From Marinilabilia salmonicolor (GTDB lineage Bacteria > Bacteroidota > Bacteroidia > Bacteroidales > Marinilabiliaceae), in NCBI RefSeq assembly GCF_003003035.1, contig NZ_PVTS01000008.1:62001-126000 (forward strand): a DNA stretch of 64,000 nt, read 5' to 3'. Below the pieces are notes generated by a model. The model worked only from the letters and a program-made list of their open reading frames with translations, did not search any database and was not told the origin of the DNA. Within the stretch, counting starts at the first letter, position 1; each line of letters opens with the position of its first letter. Below, piece after piece: positions 44,508 to 53,700 of the stretch. A program made the position numbers and the translations under genes.

Positions 44508-45498
44508 TTTCCGAACTGTCGTTGATGTGGGTAAGTTTGACTTTTCAATCCATGCGGATTCTGAGATGTTGTTTTTAGGCTCTTGTTTTTCTGATAATAT
44601 CGGGGCCCGGTTTAAAACTTCCCGGATGAAAGCTTTGGTAAATCCCTTTGGGGTGGTTTACAATCCGCTTTCCGTTGCTCGTTTGGTGGAGCGTGCTCTG
44701 GATCCGGAACCCTGCACATCGGATGAGCTGGTTTTTCATAACGAAAAATGGCATCATTTTGATTTCCATGGAAGTTTCAGCGGGTTTGAGCCCCGGGAAG
44801 TTTGTGAAGATATTAACCGAACTGTTCAACAAACATCTACGGTATTAAAAAGTGCCGATGTTCTGTTTATCACCTTTGGAACCTCTTTTGTTTATGAGCG
44901 TCAGGATACTTCTGAGGTGGTAACCAATTGCCATAAATTTCCTTCCGGTTTCTTCTCACGTTACCGGTTGGATCCCGAAGAAATAGTAGTAAAGTATAAA
45001 GAGCTGATTGTCTCTCTGAGAGTGTTTAACCCAAAGCTGAAAATTATTTTTACCGTCAGTCCAGTGCGTCACTGGAAAGATGGTGCAAATGGAAATCAGG
45101 TAAGTAAATCCGCGCTTTTTCTTGCTATTGATAAATTGGTGGATCTGTTCGATGGGGTGTATTATTTTCCTGCCTACGAGATCCTGATGGATGAATTGCG
45201 GGATTACAGGTTTTATGATGCAAGGATGTTTAACCCATCCGAGCAGGCTGTTGATTATATCTGGAAACGTCTTTCCGATGTGCTTTTTAGTTCCTCTGCA
45301 AAAAAATATATTTCATTGACTTCCAGGATTGCCAAAGCACGCAATCACAAATTGTCAGCTTCTTCCGGTTCTCAGACTGTTGAGTTTTTACGGCAATCTC
45401 TTCGGTTGGTTGATGATGTCACCCGGCAGTTTCCGGATTGCGACCTCTCTTCGGATGCTGAATATTTCAGGGATGAGTTGATTAAGAGTGAACAATAG
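44497..45498 (+). CDS. GSCFA family protein (SGNH-hydrolase-like)
   Basis: The protein (333 residues from the ATG at 44497) has the signature FLGSCFSDNIGARF near residue 28, which names the GSCFA family, followed by NPFGVVYNPLSVARL, LFITFGTSFVYE and TVSPVRHWKDG. The Ser in GSCF, the invariant Gly and Thr in TFGTS, and the His in PVRHWKDG suggest an SGNH-type esterase fold. The biological substrate is unknown. Its start lies inside the 3' end of the hydrolase gene, which implies translational coupling and a shared task. It ends with an uncertain helical tail. Confidence 0.88.
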   Translation: MQNDFRTVVDVGKFDFSIHADSEMLFLGSCFSDNIGARFKTSRMKALVNPFGVVYNPLSVARLVERALDPEPCTSDELVFHNEKWHHFDFHGSFSGFEPREVCEDINRTVQQTSTVLKSADVLFITFGTSFVYERQDTSEVVTNCHKFPSGFFSRYRLDPEEIVVKYKELIVSLRVFNPKLKIIFTVSPVRHWKDGANGNQVSKSALFLAIDKLVDLFDGVYYFPAYEILMDELRDYRFYDARMFNPSEQAVDYIWKRLSDVLFSSSAKKYISLTSRIAKARNHKLSASSGSQTVEFLRQSLRLVDDVTRQFPDCDLSSDAEYFRDELIKSEQ

Positions 45499-45956
45499 GT
45501 TCAATATATAAAGCATTCATATCTCCGCCCAGTTTTTTTGTTACCCTTTTGTTTCTAAGTTTTTCATGAGGTAGTCCCTTTTTTATTGGTTAATAAAAAT
45601 TAAAAACTGTTTCCAATAGTTTAGAAAAAATCTTATCTTTAATACATCAAAGAAGCAATTCTTCCTGGTTTTTATTTAGTCATGACTTTTTTATCTTTTT
45701 CGAAGGAGGAACCTTGCATTTGAACGCCTGATTTCTTTAACCTTTTCGAGGACTACCGGTTTTCGGCAGGGGGAATAGTTTTGAGGTAGTTATCTCCCGG
45801 AAAATTCTCACTCAGGGATTTGTTTTTGTTTTTTTAATGAATGTGATGAGGTTGGGCAAAGCACATTGAATAACCAATTGATTTTTGATGTCTTTCTGCC
45901 TAACTTGAAAGAGGTTTTGTACCTGTTTTTTGATAAGCTAACCTAAAATTAATTAT
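45499..45956 (+). other. 458-bp non-coding leader upstream of the glycogen cluster
   Basis: No gene is visible. A promoter-like TATCTTTA (45634-45641) lies about 320 bp before the debranching enzyme gene. Further on a perfect Shine-Dalgarno-like AAGGAGG (45703-45709) precedes a TTG at 45714 that would open a five-codon frame (TTG CAT TTG AAC GCC TGA). I see no strong hairpin or terminator. If the promoter is real, the leader is long enough for post-transcriptional control. Confidence 0.3.
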
Positions 45957-47894
45957 ATGACATATTTTCAACTGGAGAAAGATCGTCTGGTAAATCTTGA
46001 ATACTCACTTTACAGGGAAATCCTAAGAACCAACCGGGCAGGATCTTATTGCAGTACTACAATTATTGGATGTAATACCAGGAAATATCATGGTTTGCTG
46101 GTTTGTCCATTAGAACAATTAGGTGGAGACCATTTTGTGTTGCTCTCTTCACTGGATGTGTCTGTGGAGCAGCATGGCCAGGTGTTTAATTTAGGTATTC
46201 ACAAATACCAGGGTAGTCATTACGAGCCTAAAGGACACAAGTATCTCACTAAATTTGAGATTGACGATATTCCAAAGCGTTATTATCGTGTGGGCGGAGT
46301 AATCTTATCCACAGAGATGGTATTGGTGGAAAATGAGGAGCAGCTTTTGTTTAAAGTGACTTTGGAAGATGCGCATTCTCCTACCAGATTGAGGTTTAAA
46401 CCTTTTCTCGCATTCAGAAGTGTTAATGAGCTAACATTCCGTAATATGGATGCCAATACCAGGTATCAGGAGGTGGATAACGGGATTTCCGTGAAAATGT
46501 ATGAGGGGCTTCCGACTTTGTTTATGCAGTCGAGCAAGCAGATTGAGTTTATTCCGGTTCCGGATTGGTATTTAGGTGTTGAATACCTCAAAGAGCAACA
46601 TCGCGGGTACCCCTTTAAGGAAGATCTTTTTGTTCCCGGCTATTTTGAAGCAGAAATAAAAAAGGGAGAGAGCATTGTGATGTCTGCGGGTACTTCCGAA
46701 TCACGCCCCAATGGGCTGAAAGCAAAATTTACCCGTGAGAAAAAGAAGCGTATTCCGAGGGACAGCATGATCGACAATTTGTTGAATTCGGGGCAGCAGT
46801 TTTTATTCTCCCGCGGAAAAGATGTCCGCCTTATGGCTGGTTACCACTGGTACAAAGAGCGGCATCGTGATACCCTTCTGGCTTTGCCGGGATTGTCTTA
46901 TTATCAGGAGAACAAAGAGGTGTATAAAAGTATTCTGCAATACATTGCGGGAGAAATCTCTGAGAAATATCTTTCAAAGAACAAAAATCTCTTGAGCCGG
47001 GATATAGATGTACCCTTATGGTTTTTCTGGACGGTTCGTCAGTGCAGAACCAATTGCAGCCCTCCTGAGGTGTGGGAAAAGTATAAGGTGATGATGAAAG
47101 CGGTGCTTGATCATTATCAGAAAATGGAGGGAGAATCCATGAGAATGGAAGCCAATGGTCTCTTGTATGCCCGCAAAGAGGGAGTGCCCCTTACATGGAT
47201 GGAAGCAGTGATTGACGGGCAACCTGTTACATGGAGGCCGGGCTTAACCGTCGAATTGAATGCGTTGTGGTACAATGCCCTGTCATTTTATGCTTTCCTG
47301 GCCAAAGAGGCCAACGAACCGGAAGAGGGAGCTCCTTATGCGGATCTGGCAGAGCGGGTGAAAAATTCTTTTGTTGAAGTTTTCTGGAATGCTGAGGATG
47401 AATTTTTATACGATTATGTAGAGGGTGAATACCGTGATACCTCCATTCGCCCCAACCAGTTGATTGCTGCAGCAATGCCTTATTCTCCGTTAACGGTGGA
47501 GCAACGCAAGGCTATTGTGGATGTGGTGAAGAAGGAACTTTTAACTCCACGCGGCATTCGCACATTGTCACCTCAGGATCCGAAATACAAAGGAGTCTAT
47601 GATGGCAATGCGCAACAAAGAGATATGGCTTTGCATCAGGGAACCGTTTATCCCTGGCTGGCAGCATTTTTTGCCGAAGCCTACCTTGACATCCATAAGC
47701 AGGGAGGTCTCTCTTTTGTAAAAAGAATGCTCGAAGGTTTTGAAGAAGAGATGGGCAACCATTGTGTGGGAACGATTTCTGAGTGTTTTAACGGAAACCC
47801 GCCTCATGTGGGGAAAGGAGCAGTTTCAATGGCCTGGAATGTAGGGGGAGTGCTAAGTATTATTAATCTAATTGAAAAATATAGTAACCTATGA
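45957..47894 (+). CDS. Glycogen debranching enzyme (amylo-alpha-1,6-glucosidase)
   Basis: The 645-residue protein has the GDE N-terminal beta domain (about 1-250, RTNRAGSYCSTTIIGCNTRKYHGLL) and the C-terminal (alpha/alpha)6 glucosidase domain (about 270-645). Late motifs include WMEAVIDGQPVTWRPG, VELNALWYNAL, SIRPNQLIAAAMPYS and the GTVYPWLAAFF loop. It should hydrolyse alpha-1,6 branch points of glycogen. The motif that usually reads WGRD with ALPGL reads RHRDTLLALPGL here: the Asp is kept but the preceding Trp-Gly is not. Its stop overlaps the start of the GT4 gene by 4 bp. Confidence 0.9.
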   Translation: MTYFQLEKDRLVNLEYSLYREILRTNRAGSYCSTTIIGCNTRKYHGLLVCPLEQLGGDHFVLLSSLDVSVEQHGQVFNLGIHKYQGSHYEPKGHKYLTKFEIDDIPKRYYRVGGVILSTEMVLVENEEQLLFKVTLEDAHSPTRLRFKPFLAFRSVNELTFRNMDANTRYQEVDNGISVKMYEGLPTLFMQSSKQIEFIPVPDWYLGVEYLKEQHRGYPFKEDLFVPGYFEAEIKKGESIVMSAGTSESRPNGLKAKFTREKKKRIPRDSMIDNLLNSGQQFLFSRGKDVRLMAGYHWYKERHRDTLLALPGLSYYQENKEVYKSILQYIAGEISEKYLSKNKNLLSRDIDVPLWFFWTVRQCRTNCSPPEVWEKYKVMMKAVLDHYQKMEGESMRMEANGLLYARKEGVPLTWMEAVIDGQPVTWRPGLTVELNALWYNALSFYAFLAKEANEPEEGAPYADLAERVKNSFVEVFWNAEDEFLYDYVEGEYRDTSIRPNQLIAAAMPYSPLTVEQRKAIVDVVKKELLTPRGIRTLSPQDPKYKGVYDGNAQQRDMALHQGTVYPWLAAFFAEAYLDIHKQGGLSFVKRMLEGFEEEMGNHCVGTISECFNGNPPHVGKGAVSMAWNVGGVLSIINLIEKYSNL

Positions 47895-49189
47895 GGGTAT
47901 TAATGTTTGGTTGGGAATTTCCCCCACATATTTCCGGAGGTTTGGGAACTGCCTGCTTCGGGCTTACCCGTGGTCTTTCATATATATCCGGTTTGCAGGT
48001 TTTGTTTGTGGTTCCCAAAGCTTTTGGAGATGAAGAGCAGCAGGGAATCAGCTTAATTGGGGCCAACCAGGTTCCTGTGAAACATCGCAAGCTGAATCTG
48101 AAACATTTTAGCCGCAAACTGGATTACATTGAAGTTGGCTCGCGCATGATGCCTTATACCGACCCTGATGAATATTTCCGGATAGAGAAATCAAAGAAAG
48201 AAAAAGGGGCTTTTGAATTTGTTCAAACCGATGAAGCCGGACAGATTCCCTTTACGGGAACTTATGGCGCTAATCTGTTGAAGGAGATTCATGACTACGC
48301 GTTGGTGGCTAATGTTATAGCGCAGGATTATTCTTTTGACCTTATTCATGCGCATGACTGGCTGACATACCCTGCCGGCATTGCGGCAAAGGAAGCAACG
48401 GGAAAGCCACTGGTAATTCATGTACATGCCACTGATTTCGACCGAAGCGGAGGGAGTGTGAACCCGGTGGTGTTTGATATTGAAAAGCGGGGTATGGAAG
48501 CAGCTGATAAAATTATTGCAGTGAGTAATCTTACACGTCGCACTGTAATAGAGAAGTATGGAATCGATGCCGAAAAAGTAGTGACGGTTTACAATGCTGT
48601 TGAGCCTCTGGAGAAGAAAGATAAGCCTGCTTTTCAGAAAGGGACCAATGAAAAAGTGGTAACTTTTCTGGGACGCATTACCATGCAAAAAGGACCTGAG
48701 TATTTTGTGGAAGCAGCACACAGAGTGTTGCAAAAGAACCGCAATGTGAGATTTGTAATGGCCGGAAGTGGAGATATGATGCACAAAATGGTGCGTCGTG
48801 CCGCTCAACTAAAAATTATGGATAAATTCCATTTTACAGGTTTCCTTCGTGGAGAAGAGGTGTTTAGTATGCTTGCCATGAGTGACCTTTATGTGATGCC
48901 TTCAGTTTCCGAACCTTTTGGTATCTCTCCGCTCGAAGCAATGCAAAGCAATGTTCCGGTGCTCATTTCACATCAATCGGGCGTTGCCGAGATTCTTACC
49001 TATGCCATAAAAACCAATTTTTGGGACGTGGATGCCATGGCGGACGCCATTTACGGGGTATTACATTATCCGGCTCTTTCCGAAATGTTTGTGAAATATG
49101 GGAAGAAAGAGGTGGATGCCCTCAAGTGGGAGAAGTCGGCATTGGACGTAAAGATGGTTTACGACAGTGTTCTGAATGAGTTTTATTAG
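47891..49189 (+). CDS. Glycosyltransferase family 4 protein (glycogen-cluster type)
   Basis: The 432-residue protein is a GT-B fold transferase. The N-terminal half starts with MFGWEFPPHISGGLGTACFG, the glycine-rich loop seen in starch and glycogen synthase-like GT4 enzymes, and has HAHDWLTYPAG. The C-terminal half has VVTFLGRITMQKGPEYF, VMAGSGD and the E-x7-E donor site EPFGISPLEAM. No signal peptide is seen. It overlaps the debranching gene by 4 bp and precedes a GH57 gene, so a role in alpha-glucan synthesis or priming is likely, but the acceptor is unknown. Confidence 0.88.
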   Translation: MRVLMFGWEFPPHISGGLGTACFGLTRGLSYISGLQVLFVVPKAFGDEEQQGISLIGANQVPVKHRKLNLKHFSRKLDYIEVGSRMMPYTDPDEYFRIEKSKKEKGAFEFVQTDEAGQIPFTGTYGANLLKEIHDYALVANVIAQDYSFDLIHAHDWLTYPAGIAAKEATGKPLVIHVHATDFDRSGGSVNPVVFDIEKRGMEAADKIIAVSNLTRRTVIEKYGIDAEKVVTVYNAVEPLEKKDKPAFQKGTNEKVVTFLGRITMQKGPEYFVEAAHRVLQKNRNVRFVMAGSGDMMHKMVRRAAQLKIMDKFHFTGFLRGEEVFSMLAMSDLYVMPSVSEPFGISPLEAMQSNVPVLISHQSGVAEILTYAIKTNFWDVDAMADAIYGVLHYPALSEMFVKYGKKEVDALKWEKSALDVKMVYDSVLNEFY

Positions 49190-49282
49190 GCACAGATGCC
49201 GGCCGATTGAGGTTTACATCTGATCGGTTTTGTAATTGCAACTTCAAAATTCCTTCTGATACGAAAAGAAAAATATAGAAAT

Positions 49283-50692
49283 ATGAAGACAATTTGTTTA
49301 TACTTTCAGGTTCATCAGCCATTCAGATTCCGGAGGTATCGGTTTTTCGACATTGGCAATGACCATTATTATTTCGATGACTACACCAATGAGTCGATTC
49401 TAAATAAAATTGCCGCCAATTGTTACCTGCCGGCCAATAAACTACTCCTTAAACTCCTCACGCAGCACAAAGGAAAGTTTAAAGTTGCTTTCAGCATTAC
49501 CGGAGTGGCCATGGAGCAATTTAAGCTTTATGCGCCGGAGGTGCTTGACAGTTTCCGGGCTCTGGCAGCAACGGGACAAGTGGAGTTTCTCGCTGAAACT
49601 TATGCGCATTCGCTTGTTGCCCTAAAAGATGAGGATGCTTTTAGAAAGCAGGTAACCATGCACAGCGATATGGTTGAGGAACTTTTTGGTCAAAAGCCTT
49701 TGGTCTTCAGAAATACCGAGCTTATTTACTCCGATCACATCGGGGATATGGTGGCACGAATGGGCTTTAAAGCCATGCTTACCGAAGGGGCTAAGCATGT
49801 TTTGGGATGGAAAAGCCCAAATTTCCTTTATTGCAATGCCATCAATCCACGATTGAAAGTATTGCTCAAAAATTATAAGCTGAGTGATGATATTGCCTTT
49901 AGATTTGGCGACAAAGGGTGGCACGAATGGCCGCTTACCAGTAATAAATTTGCAGGATGGCTTAAGGATCTCGATAAGAAAGAAGAAGTGGTGAATCTCT
50001 TTATGGATTATGAAACTTTTGGAGAGCATCAGAAAAAGGAATCAGGAGTATTTGAATTTCTGGAATATTTACCGGCAGAAATTCTTAAGCATAAATCTCT
50101 GAAGTTCGGGACTCCTTCGGAAGTGGCTGCCCGGTTACAGGTGGTTGCTCCGGTTAATGTTCCCAATCCCATTTCCTGGGCAGACGAGGAACGGGATCTG
50201 ACGGCCTGGCTTGGAAATGAGATGCAGCAGGAAGCTTTTGACAAACTTTATGCTCAGCTTCCAAAAATGAATCGATGTACCGATTCCAGGCTTTTGAAGG
50301 ATTGGAATTATTTGCAGTGCAGCGATCATTTTTACTATATGTGTACCAAGTTTTTTTCTGACGGGGATGTACATGCTTATTTTAATCCTTACGAGACGCC
50401 CTACGAAGCTTTTATAAATTATATGAATGTGCTGAGCGATTTTGCCATTCGTCTCAATGCGGCCGTTCCCTTCAGCTCTGAGGAAAAGGAGCTTGCCAAT
50501 CTGTCGGGAATCCTTGAAGAGCGCGACCAGAAAATTAAGAAACTGGAAGAGGAACTTCAAAAGTTGAGGAGTAGAAAGCGAACAAACACTTCCGGAAAAA
50601 CTTCCAGGAGCGCAGGAACTGCTTCAACTGCAGCTTCCACAAAGGGGAAAAAAGCTCAGAAGAGTGCTGCGAAAACGAAAAGTAAGAAATGA
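49283..50692 (+). CDS. GH57 family alpha-amylase-like enzyme with basic C-terminal tail
   Basis: The 469-residue protein has a GH57 catalytic domain (about 1-400). Visible motifs are YFQVHQPFRFRRY, FRNTELIYSDHIG with the expected nucleophile Glu, and FMDYETFGEHQ with the expected acid/base Asp. GH57 enzymes hydrolyse or rearrange alpha-glucans. The end is unusual: a coiled-coil segment (about 405-425, EERDQKIKKLEEELQKL) is followed by about 45 residues of Lys, Ser, Thr and Ala (TSGKTSRSAGTASTAAS, KGKKAQKSAAKTKSKK). No signal peptide is seen. It lies 93 bp after the GT4 gene and 20 bp before the synthase-phosphorylase fusion. Confidence 0.9.
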   Translation: MKTICLYFQVHQPFRFRRYRFFDIGNDHYYFDDYTNESILNKIAANCYLPANKLLLKLLTQHKGKFKVAFSITGVAMEQFKLYAPEVLDSFRALAATGQVEFLAETYAHSLVALKDEDAFRKQVTMHSDMVEELFGQKPLVFRNTELIYSDHIGDMVARMGFKAMLTEGAKHVLGWKSPNFLYCNAINPRLKVLLKNYKLSDDIAFRFGDKGWHEWPLTSNKFAGWLKDLDKKEEVVNLFMDYETFGEHQKKESGVFEFLEYLPAEILKHKSLKFGTPSEVAARLQVVAPVNVPNPISWADEERDLTAWLGNEMQQEAFDKLYAQLPKMNRCTDSRLLKDWNYLQCSDHFYYMCTKFFSDGDVHAYFNPYETPYEAFINYMNVLSDFAIRLNAAVPFSSEEKELANLSGILEERDQKIKKLEEELQKLRSRKRTNTSGKTSRSAGTASTAASTKGKKAQKSAAKTKSKK

Positions 50693-50712
50693 GTTTTGAA
50701 ATTAAATTTTGA

Positions 50713-53700
50713 ATGATGGATAGTTTTCTGAAGCCGGACTTTGTTTTTGAAACAAGTTGGGAAGTTTGTAATAAAACCGGTGGCATTCACACGGTGCTTT
50801 CATCTAAAGCCGGTACTTTAGTGGAACAGTTTCGCGATAATGTAATCTTTATCGGACCCGATGTCTGGCGGGGACAACACAAAAATCCTGAATTTCTGCC
50901 CGATCCGGCATTGTTTCCCGGATGGCAGGATGTGCTGGAACGTGAAGGTCTGAGGGTAAAAACAGGGCGTTGGAATATCCCGGGGCAACCTGTTGTTTTT
51001 TTGGTTGACTTCAGCCCTTTGGTGACCCGTAAGAATGAGATATTGGCCGGAATGTGGGAGAGCTTTAAACTTGACAGCCTTTCCGGACAATGGGATTATG
51101 TGGAGCCTGTTCTTTTTGGGTATGCTGCCGGAATGGTGATCGAAAGTTTCTATAAATTCCGGATCCCTGACAGCGAGAAGGTGGTGGCTCATTTTAATGA
51201 GTGGATGACCGGTAGCGGTGCTCTTTATTTGCGAGATAATTTGTTACAGGTTGGAACCATTTTTACCACGCATGCAACGGTGATTGGCCGTTCCCTCGCA
51301 GGGCATGGCGCAGATATTTATGAGCAACTGGATGAAATAGATGCCGACTCAAAAGCGGGTGAACTCAATGTTGTTGCCAAGCATTCGATGGAGAAAACCA
51401 CAGCCTGCAATGTGGATTGTTTTACCACTGTGTCTGAGATTACTGCCCGGGAGTGCGCCCGATTTCTGTCACGCGATGTGGATGTGGTGACACCCAATGG
51501 ATTTAATAACGGCATTGTGCCCGTGGGTGAGGATTATGAGGTGAAACGTAAAAAAGCAAGAGCCCGGCTCACTCAGGTGGCTGAAGCATTGCTGGGGATA
51601 AAGGTTCAGGAGAATGCGATGTTTATAGCCAATAGCGGTCGTTATGAATATCGGAATAAGGGGGCGGATGTGTTTTTGGATGTTCTGAAGAAATTGAATG
51701 AGGATCAATCCAACGACCGTGAAATTCTGGCTTTTGTGCTTATCCCTGCCAATACATACGGTCCACGAAAAGATTTAATGACAAGGTTGTCCAAGGGAGA
51801 TGGACATGACCCATTACCCAATCCTTTTCTTACCCACGGACTTAATGATATTGGCTACGACCCGATTATTAATAAGATTCAGGACATCCACCTTAATAAC
51901 ACTCAGCAGGAACGTGTGAAATTGATTTTTGTGCCCAGTTACCTCAACGGGGACGATGGAATTTTTAATGTTTCCTATTATGATTTACTGATGGGGATGG
52001 ACCTTACGGTTTTCCCGTCTTACTATGAGCCCTGGGGCTATACTCCGCAGGAAAGTGTGGCGTTTGGTGTTCCAACCATCACAACAACACTTGCCGGTTT
52101 CGGTATTTGGGCATCAGGACACTCCGGCGGAATCGCTGATGGTGTTGAAATTGTTCCCAGAACTGACAGTAATTACCACGAAGTGGTGGATCGCATTGCT
52201 GATGTTGTGCAACAGTTTTCCTCTGAGAAACCTGCTGCTGTTGATAAATACAGGGAGAAAGCACGTGATTTGTCAAAGTTGCTGGAGTGGGAACTGTTGA
52301 TAAAGAATTACTATGAGGCTTTTGATGTTGCATTGAAAGAGGTCAATAACCGTCGGGATAAATTCAGATCTGTTAAGCGGGATGTCAGAATTCGCTTTGT
52401 CCCCGAAACGAGTCCCGTTCCGGGTTGGAAAAAACTGGTGGTAAAGTCCCGTCTTCCGGAAAGGATTAAAGTATTGCATGAGTTAACACATAACCTTTGG
52501 TGGTCGTGGAACTATCCGTTGATGGAGTTGTTTGAAGCCATAGATCCGGAAATATGGGAAGAGGTCCGTAAAAATCCGGTTCAGCTACTGGACAAAGTTT
52601 CCTTTGACCGCCTGACAGAATTGGCATCGGACAAGGGATTTGTGGAGAAATTGGATGTAATTTATGCCCGCTTCCGGGAATATATGGATAAGGATTTTAC
52701 CCAGAATCCGCGTCTTGCCTATTTTAGCATGGAATATGGGTTGAACAGTGTGCTGAAAATTTACTCAGGCGGATTGGGAATTCTTGCCGGGGATTATCTG
52801 AAAGAGGCCAGTGATCGCGGAGTGAAAATGGTTGCTGTTGGTCTGCTCTATCGTTTCGGCTATTTTACGCAGACATTGTCGATTAACGGCGAACAGACGG
52901 CCGGTTATGAAGCACAGGATTTCTCTCAGTTGCCTCTTGAGGAAGTGCGGGGAGAGGACGGGCATGCTCTTTTTGTTTCCATCGAACTTCCGGGACGCAG
53001 CCTGAATGCGAAAGTCTGGAAAGCTCAGGTGGGACGTGTACCCTTGTATTTATTGGATACGGATGTGGATACCAATATTCTCGGAGACCGGCAGATTACC
53101 CATCAGTTGTATGGAGGGGACTGGGAAAACAGACTTAAGCAGGAGATTCTCCTGGGGATGGGCGGCATTCGTCTGCTTCAGGCACTTAATGCCCATGTGG
53201 ACATCTTTCATATAAATGAGGGGCATGCCGCACTCATCAATGTGGAACGACTGGTAAACCTGGTGGAGCAAAAATACAGTTTTGCCGAGGCCATGGAGAT
53301 TGTCAGAGCTTCCTCTTTGTTTACCACACATACCCCCGTGCCTGCGGGGCATGATAAGTTTGAAGAGGATATGTTCAGGATTTATCTGCGTCATATCCCC
53401 GGAAAACTGAATATTTCCTGGGATGATTTTATGGATATGGGGCGTGAGCATCATGGGGGCGATGAAAAGTTTTCCATGAGTGTGCTGGCTGCCAAAACCT
53501 CTCAGGAGATGAATGGGGTAAGTGCATTGCATGGCGATGTTTCCCGAAAGATGTTCCGAAACCTTTGGAGCGGCTATTTCCCTGATGAGTTGCATGTGGG
53601 GCACGTTACCAACGGAGTGCATTATGGCACCTGGACGGTTTCGGAATGGCAGGAATATTATAAGAAAGTTTTTGGCGATGATTTTCTTTCCGATGTTTCC

